9,302 bases of DNA from Actinomycetota bacterium (GCA_005883235.1 VAYE01000054.1:1-9302), one strand, 5' to 3'. Shown: positions 1 through 8,843, counted from the stretch's first letter. Notes: generated by a model from the sequence alone, not told the origin. Made by a program: numbers and translations.

Positions 1-378
1 CGGCCTGTTCGCGAGGACGCCGCGCCCGGTGCGGTGCATGAACGGATCGATGACGTCGTGTGGAAAACCGTGCGGGTAGACCGGCATCGGCTGCGGCGTT
101 ACGACTCCCATCAGCTCCCAGTGGCCGGTGGTCGTGTCTTTGCCCTTCGAACGCTCGGCGAGGCGCCCGGCGACGGCGGGTGCGCCCGGCTGGGGTGGAC
201 ACCCCTCGAGCGGCTCGACGTTGCCGAGTCCCAGCGCCTCGAGGCTCGGGAGATCTAGGCCGCCCACGGCACGCGCGACGTTGCCGAGCGTGTCGGAGCC
301 CTCGTCGCCGTAGGCATCGGCGTCGGGCAGAGCCCCCGCCCCCACGGCGTCGAGCACGATGACGCACGCGCGGGCCAT
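1..378 (-). CDS. deoB: Phosphopentomutase (DeoB), N-terminal part, cut by window edge
   Basis: This is the first 126 codons of an ATG-started gene; the rest lies beyond base 1. DeoB interconverts ribose/deoxyribose 1-phosphate and 5-phosphate, linking nucleoside salvage to the pentose phosphate pathway in the cytoplasm. The N-terminus shows the alkaline-phosphatase-superfamily metal site, with D10 in VIVLDAVGAGALPDA (equivalent to D13 of the Bacillus cereus enzyme). GSDTLGN follows at residues 28-33. The signature GKDTTTGHWELMG lies at about 79-91; T82 aligns with the phosphorylated threonine T85 of B. cereus. These motifs separate it from phosphoglycerate mutase relatives. There is no Shine-Dalgarno sequence before the ATG. 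Instead a TAGAAT hexamer ends six bases upstream, suggesting a leaderless mRNA. It is divergent from a 45-aa membrane-protein gene and downstream of ald. Identity is well supported; completeness of the gene cannot be judged. Confidence 0.95.
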   Translation of the reverse strand, partial: MARACVIVLDAVGAGALPDADAYGDEGSDTLGNVARAVGGLDLPSLEALGLGNVEPLEGCPPQPGAPAVAGRLAERSKGKDTTTGHWELMGVVTPQPMPVYPHGFPHDVIDPFMHRTGRGVLANRP

Positions 379-380
379 GC

Positions 381-394
381 GGCTATTCTAAGCC
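381..394. promoter_or_regulatory. Bidirectional -10 region for deoB and the 45-aa gene
   Basis: The 17-bp gap between the two start codons holds an inverted repeat, GGCT-ATTCTA-AGCC. Read on the minus strand it contains TAGAAT (390 to 385), six bases before the deoB ATG. Read on the plus strand it contains TATTCT (384-389), six bases before the GTG at 396. Both fit TAnnnT, and the spacing would put transcription starts at or next to the first base of each start codon. No convincing -35 hexamer is visible on either strand. Promoter function is inferred from motif and spacing only. Confidence 0.5.
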
Positions 395-395
395 G

Positions 396-533
396 GTGGG
401 TACGGCCCTCGGCCTCCTCGGGATCCTCGTCTTCATCCCCTGCGTGATCGCTCTCGCGGCGGCTGTGACGTGGACCGTCGTCCGCCTCACGCCGAAACCG
501 CGCCCCCGCCCCGAGTCGACTCCCGAGACCTAG
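396..533 (+). CDS. Small single-span membrane protein, unknown function
   Basis: A 45-residue reading frame starting with GTG. Residues 2-28 form one long hydrophobic segment (leucine-, isoleucine-, valine- and alanine-rich, with a proline and cysteine near the middle). A short basic, proline-rich tail follows (RLTPKPRPRPE) and a TPET end. The positive tail suggests an N-out, C-in orientation. I recognise no family. Support for a real gene: a TATTCT hexamer exactly six bases before the GTG, clean membrane-protein composition, and an otherwise unexplained gap between deoB and ald. Its TAG stop shares the palindrome CTAG (530-533) with the TAG stop of convergent ald. Against it: the short length and lack of a recognisable homologue. 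There is no Shine-Dalgarno sequence, so it would have to be translated from a leaderless transcript. Confidence 0.5.
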   Translation: MGTALGLLGILVFIPCVIALAAAVTWTVVRLTPKPRPRPESTPET

Positions 534-1654
534 ACAGCCGCTAACGGAAGCACGTCTTCGAGCGGCGTGTAGTCGAGGTCGTGCGCCTCGGCCACGGCCT
601 CGTACGTCACGTGTCCGTCGAGGACGTTGACTCCCCGAGCCAGGGCGAGATCGCGCGCCACCGCCTCGGCGAGGCCGTGCTCGGCGATCTCCTCCACGTA
701 CGGAAGCGTTGCGTTCGTCAAGGCCTTGGTGGAGGTGATCGGAACCGCTCCCGGCATGTTGGCCACGCAGTAGTGCGTAACCCCTTCGACCTCGTAGACG
801 GGCTCGCTGTGCGTCGTTGGACGCGAGGTCTCGGCGCACCCGCCCTGGTCGATCGCGACATCGCAGAAGACGGCGCCGGCCTTCATCGCGCGCAGCATCT
901 CCCGCGTGATCAGCTTCGGAGCGCGCGCCCCGGGGATGAGCACGGCGCCGATGACGACGTCTGCCTCGGCCACCGACTCCTCGATCTGGAGCGTCGACGA
1001 CATGACGAGGCTCACACGGCCGGAGAGGATCTCGTCCAGGTGGCGCATTCGGTCGATCGATCGCTCCAGAATCGTCACGTTTGCGCCGAGTCCGAGCGCG
1101 ATGACAGCCGAGTTGTAGCCGACGATCCCGCCGCCGATGACGACGACTCGTCCAGGCGCGACCCCGGGCACCCCGCCGAGGAGCAAGCCGCGACCCCCGA
1201 GCGGCTTCTCGAGGAAGTATGCGCCCGCCTGGGCGGCGAGCCGGCCGGCGATCTCGCTCATCGGCGCGAGCAGCGGGAGCGCTCGCTGGTCGGTCTCGAC
1301 GGTCTCATAGGCGACCGCGGTGATGCCGCTCTCGACGAGGGCGCGCGTGAGCGGCTCGTCTGCGGCGATGTGGAGGTAGGTGAAGAGGACCAGTCCTTCG
1401 CGGAGCCGTCCGTACTCCGATTCGACGGGCTCCTTCACCTTGAGCAGCAGCTCGGATTCCGACCAAACGTCGTCGACGGACACGAGCCGCGCGCCGACGG
1501 CCTCATACGTCGTGTCCGAGAACGCGCTGCCCTCCCCGGCGGCGCGCTCGACGATCACGTCATGGCCGCGCTGGACGAGCTCGCGCGCCCCTGCAGGCGT
1601 GAGCGCGACGCGGTACTCGTCCGCCTTGATCTCCTTGGCGACGCCGATCTTCAT
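530..1654 (-). CDS. ald: Alanine dehydrogenase
   Basis: A 374-residue protein, the normal length for this NAD-dependent enzyme, which reversibly deaminates L-alanine to pyruvate and ammonia. The canonical N-terminus MKIGVAKEIK fixes the ATG start. Family landmarks are present: R15 and K74 (in KVKEP) for pyruvate binding, H95 (in YLHIA) and D269 (in AIDQGG) for catalysis, and the Rossmann glycine motif GGGIVG at 174-179. MPGAVPITST at 300-309 is also typical. The related pyridine nucleotide transhydrogenase alpha subunit is excluded by length and by the intact alanine dehydrogenase residues. It lies downstream of the NUDIX gene across a 131-bp gap with a hairpin and a possible TATGGT -10, so it probably has its own transcript. 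It ends convergently with the 45-aa gene, sharing CTAG. There is no Shine-Dalgarno sequence before the ATG. Confidence 0.97.
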   Translation of the reverse strand: MKIGVAKEIKADEYRVALTPAGARELVQRGHDVIVERAAGEGSAFSDTTYEAVGARLVSVDDVWSESELLLKVKEPVESEYGRLREGLVLFTYLHIAADEPLTRALVESGITAVAYETVETDQRALPLLAPMSEIAGRLAAQAGAYFLEKPLGGRGLLLGGVPGVAPGRVVVIGGGIVGYNSAVIALGLGANVTILERSIDRMRHLDEILSGRVSLVMSSTLQIEESVAEADVVIGAVLIPGARAPKLITREMLRAMKAGAVFCDVAIDQGGCAETSRPTTHSEPVYEVEGVTHYCVANMPGAVPITSTKALTNATLPYVEEIAEHGLAEAVARDLALARGVNVLDGHVTYEAVAEAHDLDYTPLEDVLPLAAV

Positions 1655-1666
1655 TTGAGCCGCGCA

Positions 1667-1672
1667 ACCATA
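1667..1672 (-). promoter_or_regulatory. Possible -10 element of ald
   Basis: On the minus strand TATGGT lies 12 bases before the ald ATG. If transcription starts about seven bases downstream, the 5' leader would be only about six bases (GCTCAA), with no room for a Shine-Dalgarno sequence. No -35 hexamer resembling TTGACA is present at 16-19 bp spacing. The motif is short and could occur by chance. Confidence 0.35.
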
Positions 1673-1756
1673 CCCCGGCGCGTGAAGCTTTCGGCACGGA
1701 CTTGCGACAGACGCGTGCGCTTTTCCTCGCTACGCTCATACCGGGTGGTGGTTCGG

Positions 1757-1780
1757 GGTGGCCCCAAGGGGGTCCCCACC
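1757..1780 (-). terminator. GC-rich hairpin after the NUDIX gene
   Basis: In the minus-strand RNA the segment folds as GGUGG, a GGA bulge, CCCC, loop CUU, GGGG, CCACC, giving nine G-C-rich pairs broken by one bulge. It starts five bases past the NUDIX stop codon and lies upstream of the ald promoter region, the expected place for termination of the peptidase-reductase-NUDIX operon. No U-tract follows; U-less hairpins are proposed as terminators in actinobacteria, but such structures also arise by chance in GC-rich DNA. Confidence 0.35.
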
Positions 1781-1785
1781 GGAGA

Positions 1786-2295
1786 TCAGCCGAAGCGGTC
1801 ACGCTCGTCGAGGTAGAGGAGCAGCCCGGCGATGGTCTTCGCGTCCTCGAGCTCCCGCACATGCTGCCGGAGCTCGGCGACCGGCACGGGTACGAGCTCG
1901 ATCGACTCGTCCTCCTCTTGCCGGGCCTCGCCCGCCTCGACCCCCTCGGCCAGGAACAGATGCATCCGCTCCCGGCAGAACCCGGGCGTCGTGTAGAACG
2001 CCGCCAGCTCGCGCCACGAACCGCCCGTCAGGCCGGTCTCCTCCTCGAGCTCGCGCTTCGCGGTCGCAAGCGGCTCCTCGCCCTCCTCCAGCGTCCCCGC
2101 CGGCAGCTCGAGCAGCTCCTTCCGCGCCGGCTCGCGCAGCTGCCGCACCAGCGTGACCCGGTCCGCCGCGTCCACGGCGACGATCGCCACCGCGCCCGGA
2201 TGCTCGACGATCTCTCGCTCGTGCTCGCCCCAACGCTCGAGCGTCACGTCGACCAGCTTGCCGTCGTAGACCGTGCGCGACTCGTCCGGCTTCAT
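1786..2295 (-). CDS. NUDIX hydrolase, ADP-ribose pyrophosphatase type
   Basis: A 169-residue protein with a perfect NUDIX box, G-x5-E-x7-REUxEExGU, from G67 to L89; R81, E82, E85 and E86 provide the Mg-binding signature. The preceding ELPAGTLEEGE at about 63-73 and the overall length match ADP-ribose diphosphatases, which cut ADP-ribose to AMP and ribose 5-phosphate. The exact substrate cannot be read from sequence. The M. tuberculosis counterpart by position, Rv1700 next to pyrG, is an ADP-ribose pyrophosphatase, which supports the call. The ATG overlaps the reductase stop as ATGA, and GAGAGG lies eight bases upstream as a Shine-Dalgarno sequence, so the gene is translationally coupled and last in its operon. 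Confidence 0.93.
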   Translation of the reverse strand: MKPDESRTVYDGKLVDVTLERWGEHEREIVEHPGAVAIVAVDAADRVTLVRQLREPARKELLELPAGTLEEGEEPLATAKRELEEETGLTGGSWRELAAFYTTPGFCRERMHLFLAEGVEAGEARQEEDESIELVPVPVAELRQHVRELEDAKTIAGLLLYLDERDRFG

Positions 2296-3071
2296 GCCGC
2301 CAGCCTCTCGACGAGCCGGCGCTCCTCCGGGCCGAACCACGGCCGCGAGCCTGCGGACGCGTTCTCGCGCGCCTTCTCCGGACGCCGGGTCGCCGGGATG
2401 ACGAGGTCGATCCGCTCGTCCGAGAGCGCCCATTTCAGCAGCGCTTGCGCCCAGGTCTCGACGCCGAACGCGCGCAGCGGCTCGAGCTCCCGCGCCGGCG
2501 GCTCGAGCCCGAGCAGGCGGCCGGAGCTCGACCCGAGCGGACGCATCGCGATCACCGCGACGCCGAGCTCCGCGGCGAGCGGCAGGAGCTCCCGCTCGCA
2601 CTCCCGCTCGGCCGGGTTGTACGGCAGCTGCACGGTCGCAAAACGACCTGTCCGAAGCGCCCGCCCCAGCTCGCCGAAGGCGCTGGGCGAGTAGTGGGTG
2701 ACGCCGAGCCGGCCGATCCGCCCCGACTCGCGCTCCTCTTCGAGCCACACGAGCTGGCTCTCCCACGCGGCGAGGTTGTGGATCTGCTCGATCTCGACAC
2801 GGCCGAACCAGGCGAGCTGGGCCGCGAACTGGGTCCGGCCCTCCGCGACCGAGTCGGCCCAGATCTTCGTCGCCAGGTCGACCTGTTCCCGCCGACCCTC
2901 GAGCGCGGAGGCCAGCGACGCCTCGGCCGCGCCGTACATCGGCGAGGTGTCGACGACGCGGCAACCGCCCGCAACCGCCGCGTCCACGATCCGCCCCGCC
3001 AGCTCCGCGTCGCCGTCGAATGTCCTCCAGGTGCCGAGTCCGACCACCGGCCCCAGGCGCCGTTCCTCCAT
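2292..3071 (-). CDS. Aldo/keto reductase family oxidoreductase
   Basis: A 259-residue TIM-barrel oxidoreductase of the NAD(P)H-dependent aldo/keto reductase superfamily. The catalytic tetrad is complete: D41 and Y46 in VVDTSPMYG, K69 in LATKIW, and H98 in QIHNL. The C-terminal cofactor-binding stretch VIPATRRPEKARENASAG matches the family pattern of a proline followed by basic residues and an asparagine. At under 260 residues it is on the short side for the family (about 270-330). The substrate is unknown. The ATG at 3071 is preferred over a TTG one codon upstream because it forms a TGATG overlap with the peptidase stop and has GGAAGG just upstream. The gene sits between the peptidase and NUDIX genes in one coupled operon. 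No pathway link among the three is evident. Confidence 0.92.
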   Translation of the reverse strand: MEERRLGPVVGLGTWRTFDGDAELAGRIVDAAVAGGCRVVDTSPMYGAAEASLASALEGRREQVDLATKIWADSVAEGRTQFAAQLAWFGRVEIEQIHNLAAWESQLVWLEEERESGRIGRLGVTHYSPSAFGELGRALRTGRFATVQLPYNPAERECERELLPLAAELGVAVIAMRPLGSSSGRLLGLEPPARELEPLRAFGVETWAQALLKWALSDERIDLVIPATRRPEKARENASAGSRPWFGPEERRLVERLAA

Positions 3072-4189
3072 CAACCTTCCGTCTCGCGCGCGACGTCGAC
3101 GAGCGCCAGCGTGACCTCGACCATCCCTTCGAGGTCGGCGACCGAGATCGACTCCTCAGCGGTGTGGATGTTCGCCATCCCGTTCGCGAGGTTGACGCAC
3201 GGAAGGCCACGCTCGTTGAAGACGTTCGCGTCCGCCGCGCCGCCGCTCAGGGCATATGCGGGCGCGAAGCCCGCCCGCTCGAGCGCGGCGGCCGCGAGGC
3301 GGACGGGCAGATCGTCGCGCCGGAACCGGTAGCCGCGGTAGCTCTTCTGGACGGTCGTCTCGACCTCGCACTCGCCGACGCCGGCCGCGAAGGTGATCGC
3401 GTCGAGCATCTCCTGGACGAGGTCGGCGAGCTTGCGCTCGTCGTGCGAGCGCGCCTCCGCGAGGAACGTGCACCACTCCGGAACGATGTTCCCGGCCGTG
3501 CCTCCCTCGATCAGGCCCACGTTGGCCGTCGTCTCGTCGTCGATCCGCCCGAGCCGGAGGTCGGCGATCGCGCGCGCGGCGGCCTGGATTGCCGACCGCC
3601 CCTCCTCTGGGTACATGCCCGAATGGGCCGCGCGCCCGTGGAACCGCACCTCCAGCGACTGCGAGTGGGGGGCGCCGAGGATCACCTCGCCGATCGGGGC
3701 CGCCTGGTCGTACACGTAGCCGAGCCTGGCGGTGAGCCGCGTGTGGTCGAACGCCGCCGCGCCGTGCAAGCCGACCTCCTCCTTGGGCGTGAAGAGAAGC
3801 TCGAGCCCCGCATGCGCCCGGCTCTCCTCCACTACGCGCCGCGCTGCATCGAGCATCGACGCCACCGCGGCCTTGTTGTCGGCGCCCAGGATCGTCTGCG
3901 CGGCGTTCTTGACCACGCCGTCCTCGAGAACCGGCTCGATCGGCCCCTCGGGCGGCACCGTGTCGAGGTGCGCGCAGAGGAAGATCGGGACGCCGCCCTC
4001 GTGCGTCGGCTCGAGGCGGCAGAAGAGGTTCCCGATCGTCGAGCCGACGCGCGGCCCGGCGTCGTCCTCGTCGACGTCGAGCCCGAGCTCGCGCAGGTAG
4101 AGCGTCACGCGGTCGGCGACCTCGCGCTCCTCCCCAGGTGGGCTGGGGAGCGCCGCCAGGTCGGTGAAGAGCTCGACGACGTCGGGCAC
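3071..4189 (-). CDS. M20 family metallopeptidase, peptidase T-like
   Basis: A 372-residue di-zinc peptidase of family M20, close in length to the PepT-like/YqjE group. Metal and catalytic residues are visible in order: H74 and D76 (CAHLDT), D104 (GADNKA), E137-E138 (TPKEEVG), D161 after VYD, and H342 (NIHTAEE). The dimerisation-domain motif GRAAHSG is at 185-191. It probably cleaves small peptides or amide-linked substrates in the cytoplasm; specificity is not readable. Two starts are possible. GTG at 4189 begins where family homology begins and has TACGAT exactly six bases upstream. An ATG at 4225 would add 12 residues but would overlap the start codon of the divergent lipoprotein gene. I chose the GTG. 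It heads a three-gene operon with the reductase and NUDIX genes. Confidence 0.92.
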   Translation of the reverse strand: MPDVVELFTDLAALPSPPGEEREVADRVTLYLRELGLDVDEDDAGPRVGSTIGNLFCRLEPTHEGGVPIFLCAHLDTVPPEGPIEPVLEDGVVKNAAQTILGADNKAAVASMLDAARRVVEESRAHAGLELLFTPKEEVGLHGAAAFDHTRLTARLGYVYDQAAPIGEVILGAPHSQSLEVRFHGRAAHSGMYPEEGRSAIQAAARAIADLRLGRIDDETTANVGLIEGGTAGNIVPEWCTFLAEARSHDERKLADLVQEMLDAITFAAGVGECEVETTVQKSYRGYRFRRDDLPVRLAAAALERAGFAPAYALSGGAADANVFNERGLPCVNLANGMANIHTAEESISVADLEGMVEVTLALVDVARETEG

Positions 4190-4195
4190 CGCGGC

Positions 4196-4201
4196 ATCGT
4201 A
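4196..4201 (-). promoter_or_regulatory. Candidate leaderless -10 for the M20 peptidase operon
   Basis: On the minus strand TACGAT is followed by six bases (GCCGCG) and then the GTG start at 4189. This is the same spacing as at deoB and recN. It would place the transcription start at the GTG, giving a leaderless mRNA and deciding between the GTG and the upstream ATG at 4225. No -35 element is obvious. Confidence 0.42.
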
Positions 4202-4211
4202 GAAGGTGCGG

Positions 4212-4217
4212 CAAGAT
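4212..4217 (+). promoter_or_regulatory. Weak candidate -10 for the lipoprotein gene
   Basis: CAAGAT keeps the critical A2 and T6 of the -10 consensus but has C instead of T at position 1. It is followed by six bases (GCGGGC) and the ATG at 4224, the same spacing as the other leaderless candidates. Taken alone the motif is weak. Confidence 0.25.
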
Positions 4218-4223
4218 GCGGGC

Positions 4224-6304
<2,081 letters not shown>

Positions 6305-6727
6305 TCACATCTCGGCAGCGGTCTGGACGAGCGTGTGCAGACGGGCGAGCGCGCGGCGCGGAAACGAGCGTCCGAGCCCGATCAGCCAGGGCCCGCTCAC
6401 GCTGAGCGTAGCGATCGTCCGGTCGGCGGTGGGGGCATCGAGGCGGAGCTCGACGTCCATCCGCTCGCCCGTCAGCTGGAAGGCGATCCGCTCCGGACGC
6501 GCCGCCGCCAGCACGAGCAGCGTTCCCGTCGGGTTCGGGCGGCGGAAGAGGCTCGGCCGGCTCGACCCGTGGATCTGCCAGCGGGCGCCTGCAGCCAGGC
6601 CACGCCGGTCTGGCTCGACCGCCGCGATCCCCGGCCACCAGTCCGCGAGGTGGCGCGGCTCGGCGATGAAGGCCCAGACGTCCTGGCGCGAGGCCAGGAG
6701 CTCGCGCGCTGCGACCACCTGCGGCAC
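6305..6727 (-). CDS. SRPBCC (START-like) superfamily protein
   Basis: A 140-residue protein with the layout of small single-domain SRPBCC/polyketide-cyclase-like proteins. It has a beta-strand opening with basic and small residues (VVAARELLASRQDVWAFIAEP), the characteristic helix with D-W-W-P at 29-32 (HLADWWPGIAAVE), alternating strands from about 48 to 112, and a long C-terminal amphipathic helix (RRALARLHTLVQTAAEM). These proteins bind hydrophobic ligands in a deep cavity; the ligand here is unknown. It has no signal peptide, so it is probably cytoplasmic. The GTG at 6727 lies two bases after the LspA-like stop codon; a second in-frame GTG three codons in is also possible. It is the third gene of the closely packed recN unit. 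In M. tuberculosis the recN-pyrG interval holds unrelated genes. Confidence 0.8.
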   Translation of the reverse strand: MPQVVAARELLASRQDVWAFIAEPRHLADWWPGIAAVEPDRRGLAAGARWQIHGSSRPSLFRRPNPTGTLLVLAAARPERIAFQLTGERMDVELRLDAPTADRTIATLSVSGPWLIGLGRSFPRRALARLHTLVQTAAEM

Positions 6728-6729
6728 GG

Positions 6730-7152
6730 TTACACGTGCCGGAGCCGGCGTTCCCGGCAGGCGAGGACGAGCGACACGCCGACGAGACCGGCGACGCCGA
6801 CCGCGATCGTCAGGTCGCCGAGGTTCAGGAGCACGCCGTGCGCCGGGATGAAGTCGGGGATCCCCTGCCTCCACACGAACGCGCTCGCGATGTTCGCGAC
6901 CGCTCCGCCGGCGAGCGCGCCCGCGGCGACGTCGAGCGGCGTCGAGCCGGCGAGCGACGTCGCGACGAGGAGCGCGAGCGCCACGGCGAGGAACGGGAGG
7001 AGCTGAAACGGCGGCCGCTGATGGAAGCGGACGCTCTCGAGGGAGGACGCCATCGCCGCCCACTTGCTCGTGAGATCGAGGCCGCACGCGACGCCGGCGA
7101 CGGTCGTGGCAAGGCCGAGGTGGAATCGCCGGCGCAGCCCGAGCTCGGTCAC
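6730..7152 (-). CDS. LspA-like (signal peptidase II family) membrane protein, divergent
   Basis: A 140-residue, four-span membrane protein (about 11-33, 50-69, 74-95, 112-131) resembling lipoprotein signal peptidase, which removes signal peptides from prolipoproteins. Matches: D-x-x-S-K in the first span (D26, S29, K30), GG-x3-N at 82-87, PDFI with D100, and N110-L-G-D113 in the last span. D100 and D113 align with the catalytic aspartate pair. Departures: the usual N-L-I-D-R is N-I-A-S-A here (87-91), losing its aspartate and arginine, and the N-x-G-x-A-F loop motif between spans 1 and 2 is absent, replaced by FHQRPPFQ. It may be a specialised or inactive paralogue rather than the main LspA. 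The GTG at 7152, 13 bases after the recN stop, is the only workable start; no Shine-Dalgarno sequence is visible. Confidence 0.78.
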   Translation of the reverse strand: MTELGLRRRFHLGLATTVAGVACGLDLTSKWAAMASSLESVRFHQRPPFQLLPFLAVALALLVATSLAGSTPLDVAAGALAGGAVANIASAFVWRQGIPDFIPAHGVLLNLGDLTIAVGVAGLVGVSLVLACRERRLRHV

Positions 7153-7165
7153 GCCCGGAGCATGC

Positions 7166-8791
7166 CTAACGCACGGTGGCGAGGAACTCGCGGCCGCCCA
7201 GCATCCGCTCGAGCTCGGCGCGGCGCTCGTCGTCGGCCAGCTCCTCGATCCGCGTGTGCGTCGGGTCGCCGGGCACCTTCTCGACGCGGAAGTGCCGGTC
7301 GGCCAGGCTCGCGATCTGCGGCAGGTGGGTGATCGTGACCACCTGCGTCCGCTCCGCGAGGCGCCGGAGGGTGCGGCCCACCGCGTTCGCCGTCTCGCCG
7401 CCGATGCCCGCGTCGATCTCGTCGAAGACCATCGTCGCCCCGCCCCCGACGGCCGCGATCGCGAGCGCGATCCGCGACAGCTCGCCGCCCGAGGCGGTCT
7501 CGGCCACCGGAGCGAACGGCAGGCCCGCGTTCGGGCGCACGAGGAAGGCGACGCGGTCGATCCCAGTCGGCCCCGGCTCGGCCTCCGCGAGGTCGACGCG
7601 AAACTCGCCCTCGCCCATCCCGATCCCCTGCAGCTCGGCGGCCACGGCCTCCGCGAAGAGCTCGGCTGCGTCCCGCCTCGCGGCGCCGAGCTCGTCGGCG
7701 ATTCGACTGCGCCGCTCCTCGGCCGCCGCGAGGGCGCGCTCCGCCGCCTCGACCGGATCGGCGACGCCCTCGAGCGCGGCGAGCTCGGCACGGGCGCCCG
7801 AGGCGCGCGTCAGGAGCTCGTCGTACGAGCCGGCGCGGAACCTGCGCCGAGCCTCCGCGATCCGGTCGAGCTCTGCCTCGACCTCCTCGACCCGCCCGGG
7901 CTCGGCTTCGAGGGAGGCGAGGAAGGCCGCGAGGTCGCTTGCCGTCTCGCGTAGGCGCAGCTCGACGTCGCGGAGCTCCTCACCCGCCCGCTCCAGCTCG
8001 GGCGCAAGTGCCGCGACAGGGGCGACGGCGCGCTCCGCGTGAGCGGCGAGAGCGGCCGCGCCGTCCCCGTCCTCCGGTGCGAGCGCGGCGCGCGCGGCCG
8101 CCGCGGCGGCGGCGAGCTCCGTCACATGCCGGAGGCGCTCCCGCTCGGCCTTCAGCTCTTCGTCCATGCCGGGCTCGAGCCCTTCCGTGGCGGCCACGAG
8201 GGCGCGCAGCTCGTCCAGGCGCTGGCGCTCGGCGTCCGCACCGGCGGCGAGCTCGGCGTGACGGCGGCGAGTCGCGAGCAGCTCGCGCCAGGCCACTCGC
8301 GCCTCCGTCCGGCGCGCGAGCTGCTCGTCGCCGACGAAGGCGTCGAGGACGTCGAGCTGGTACGCCGCCCGCGCGAGCCGGCGTTGCTCGAACTGGCCCG
8401 ACATGGCGATCAGGCGCTCGCCCGCGACGGCCAGGTCCTCGCGGGCCGCGGCGCGGCCCCACGCATAGGCTCGCGTGCGGCCGTCCGCGAAGACCCGGCG
8501 GGCGAGCACGAGCCCTTCCTCGTCCGCGGGCCGCAGGTCGGCGAGGCCCTCGAGCCCCTCCTCGTCGAGAAGGCCGGGCGGCAGGTCGAGCTCGGCCTCG
8601 ACGTAGGCATCCTCCGCCCCCGGCCCGACGTAGCTCGAGTCGGCCTTCGCTCCGAGCAGGAGCCCGATCGCCTGCGCGAGAATCGTCTTCCCTGCGCCGG
8701 TCTCGCCCGTGATCGCGTTCAGCCCGGGGTCGAGCTCGAGGTCGGCCTCGCGGATCAGGACGAGGTTCTCGATGCGCAGGCGCCGAAGCAC
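7166..8791 (-). CDS. recN: DNA repair protein RecN
   Basis: A 541-residue SMC-like ATPase that acts in double-strand break repair. The N-terminus MLRRLRIENLVLI is typical of RecN, followed by Walker A GETGAGKT at 29-36. The middle (about 150-345) is rich in alanine, glutamate, arginine and leucine and should form the antiparallel coiled coil. The C-terminal half of the ATPase has signature ASGGELSRIALAIA from 433, Walker B with D457-E458 in MVFDEIDAGIGG, and the D/H-loop THLPQIASLAD with H489. The length is slightly below the usual 550-590. The start is GTG, with no Shine-Dalgarno sequence; TACCAT lies exactly six bases upstream, suggesting a leaderless mRNA. It heads the unit recN–LspA-like–SRPBCC. 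No clear LexA box was found upstream. Actinobacterial context next to NAD kinase agrees. Confidence 0.97.
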   Translation of the reverse strand: MLRRLRIENLVLIREADLELDPGLNAITGETGAGKTILAQAIGLLLGAKADSSYVGPGAEDAYVEAELDLPPGLLDEEGLEGLADLRPADEEGLVLARRVFADGRTRAYAWGRAAAREDLAVAGERLIAMSGQFEQRRLARAAYQLDVLDAFVGDEQLARRTEARVAWRELLATRRRHAELAAGADAERQRLDELRALVAATEGLEPGMDEELKAERERLRHVTELAAAAAAARAALAPEDGDGAAALAAHAERAVAPVAALAPELERAGEELRDVELRLRETASDLAAFLASLEAEPGRVEEVEAELDRIAEARRRFRAGSYDELLTRASGARAELAALEGVADPVEAAERALAAAEERRSRIADELGAARRDAAELFAEAVAAELQGIGMGEGEFRVDLAEAEPGPTGIDRVAFLVRPNAGLPFAPVAETASGGELSRIALAIAAVGGGATMVFDEIDAGIGGETANAVGRTLRRLAERTQVVTITHLPQIASLADRHFRVEKVPGDPTHTRIEELADDERRAELERMLGGREFLATVR

Positions 8792-8797
8792 GGTCGG

Positions 8798-8803
8798 ATG
8801 GTA
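8798..8803 (-). promoter_or_regulatory. Candidate leaderless -10 for recN
   Basis: TACCAT on the minus strand, six bases (CCGACC), then the recN GTG. The hexamer fits TAnnnT and the spacing matches deoB, the M20 gene and the 45-aa gene. No good -35 hexamer is seen. Transcription from the GTG itself would explain the lack of a Shine-Dalgarno sequence. Confidence 0.45.
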
Positions 8804-8828
8804 CGGGGCGCGCCCGTCGGCGACGAGG

Positions 8829-8843
8829 CGGCCGAACCGGCCG
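8829..8843. promoter_or_regulatory. Perfect 6-bp inverted repeat upstream of recN
   Basis: CGGCCG-AAC-CGGCCG is a perfect inverted repeat with a three-base centre, in the 97-bp gap between recN and the divergent membrane-protein gene. Its centre lies about 45 bases upstream of the inferred recN transcription start, where an operator or activator site could sit. It could also be a chance palindrome in GC-rich DNA. Confidence 0.25.

Noticed and set aside
1745..1780. Riboswitch or attenuator upstream of ald
   Set aside because: The only strong structure is a single GC-rich hairpin next to the NUDIX stop, over 100 bases upstream of ald. It does not match a known riboswitch layout, and the inferred ald leader is only a few bases long.
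3071..3074. TTG start for the aldo/keto reductase one codon upstream
   Set aside because: The adjacent ATG has the better start codon and forms the usual TGATG coupling with the peptidase stop.
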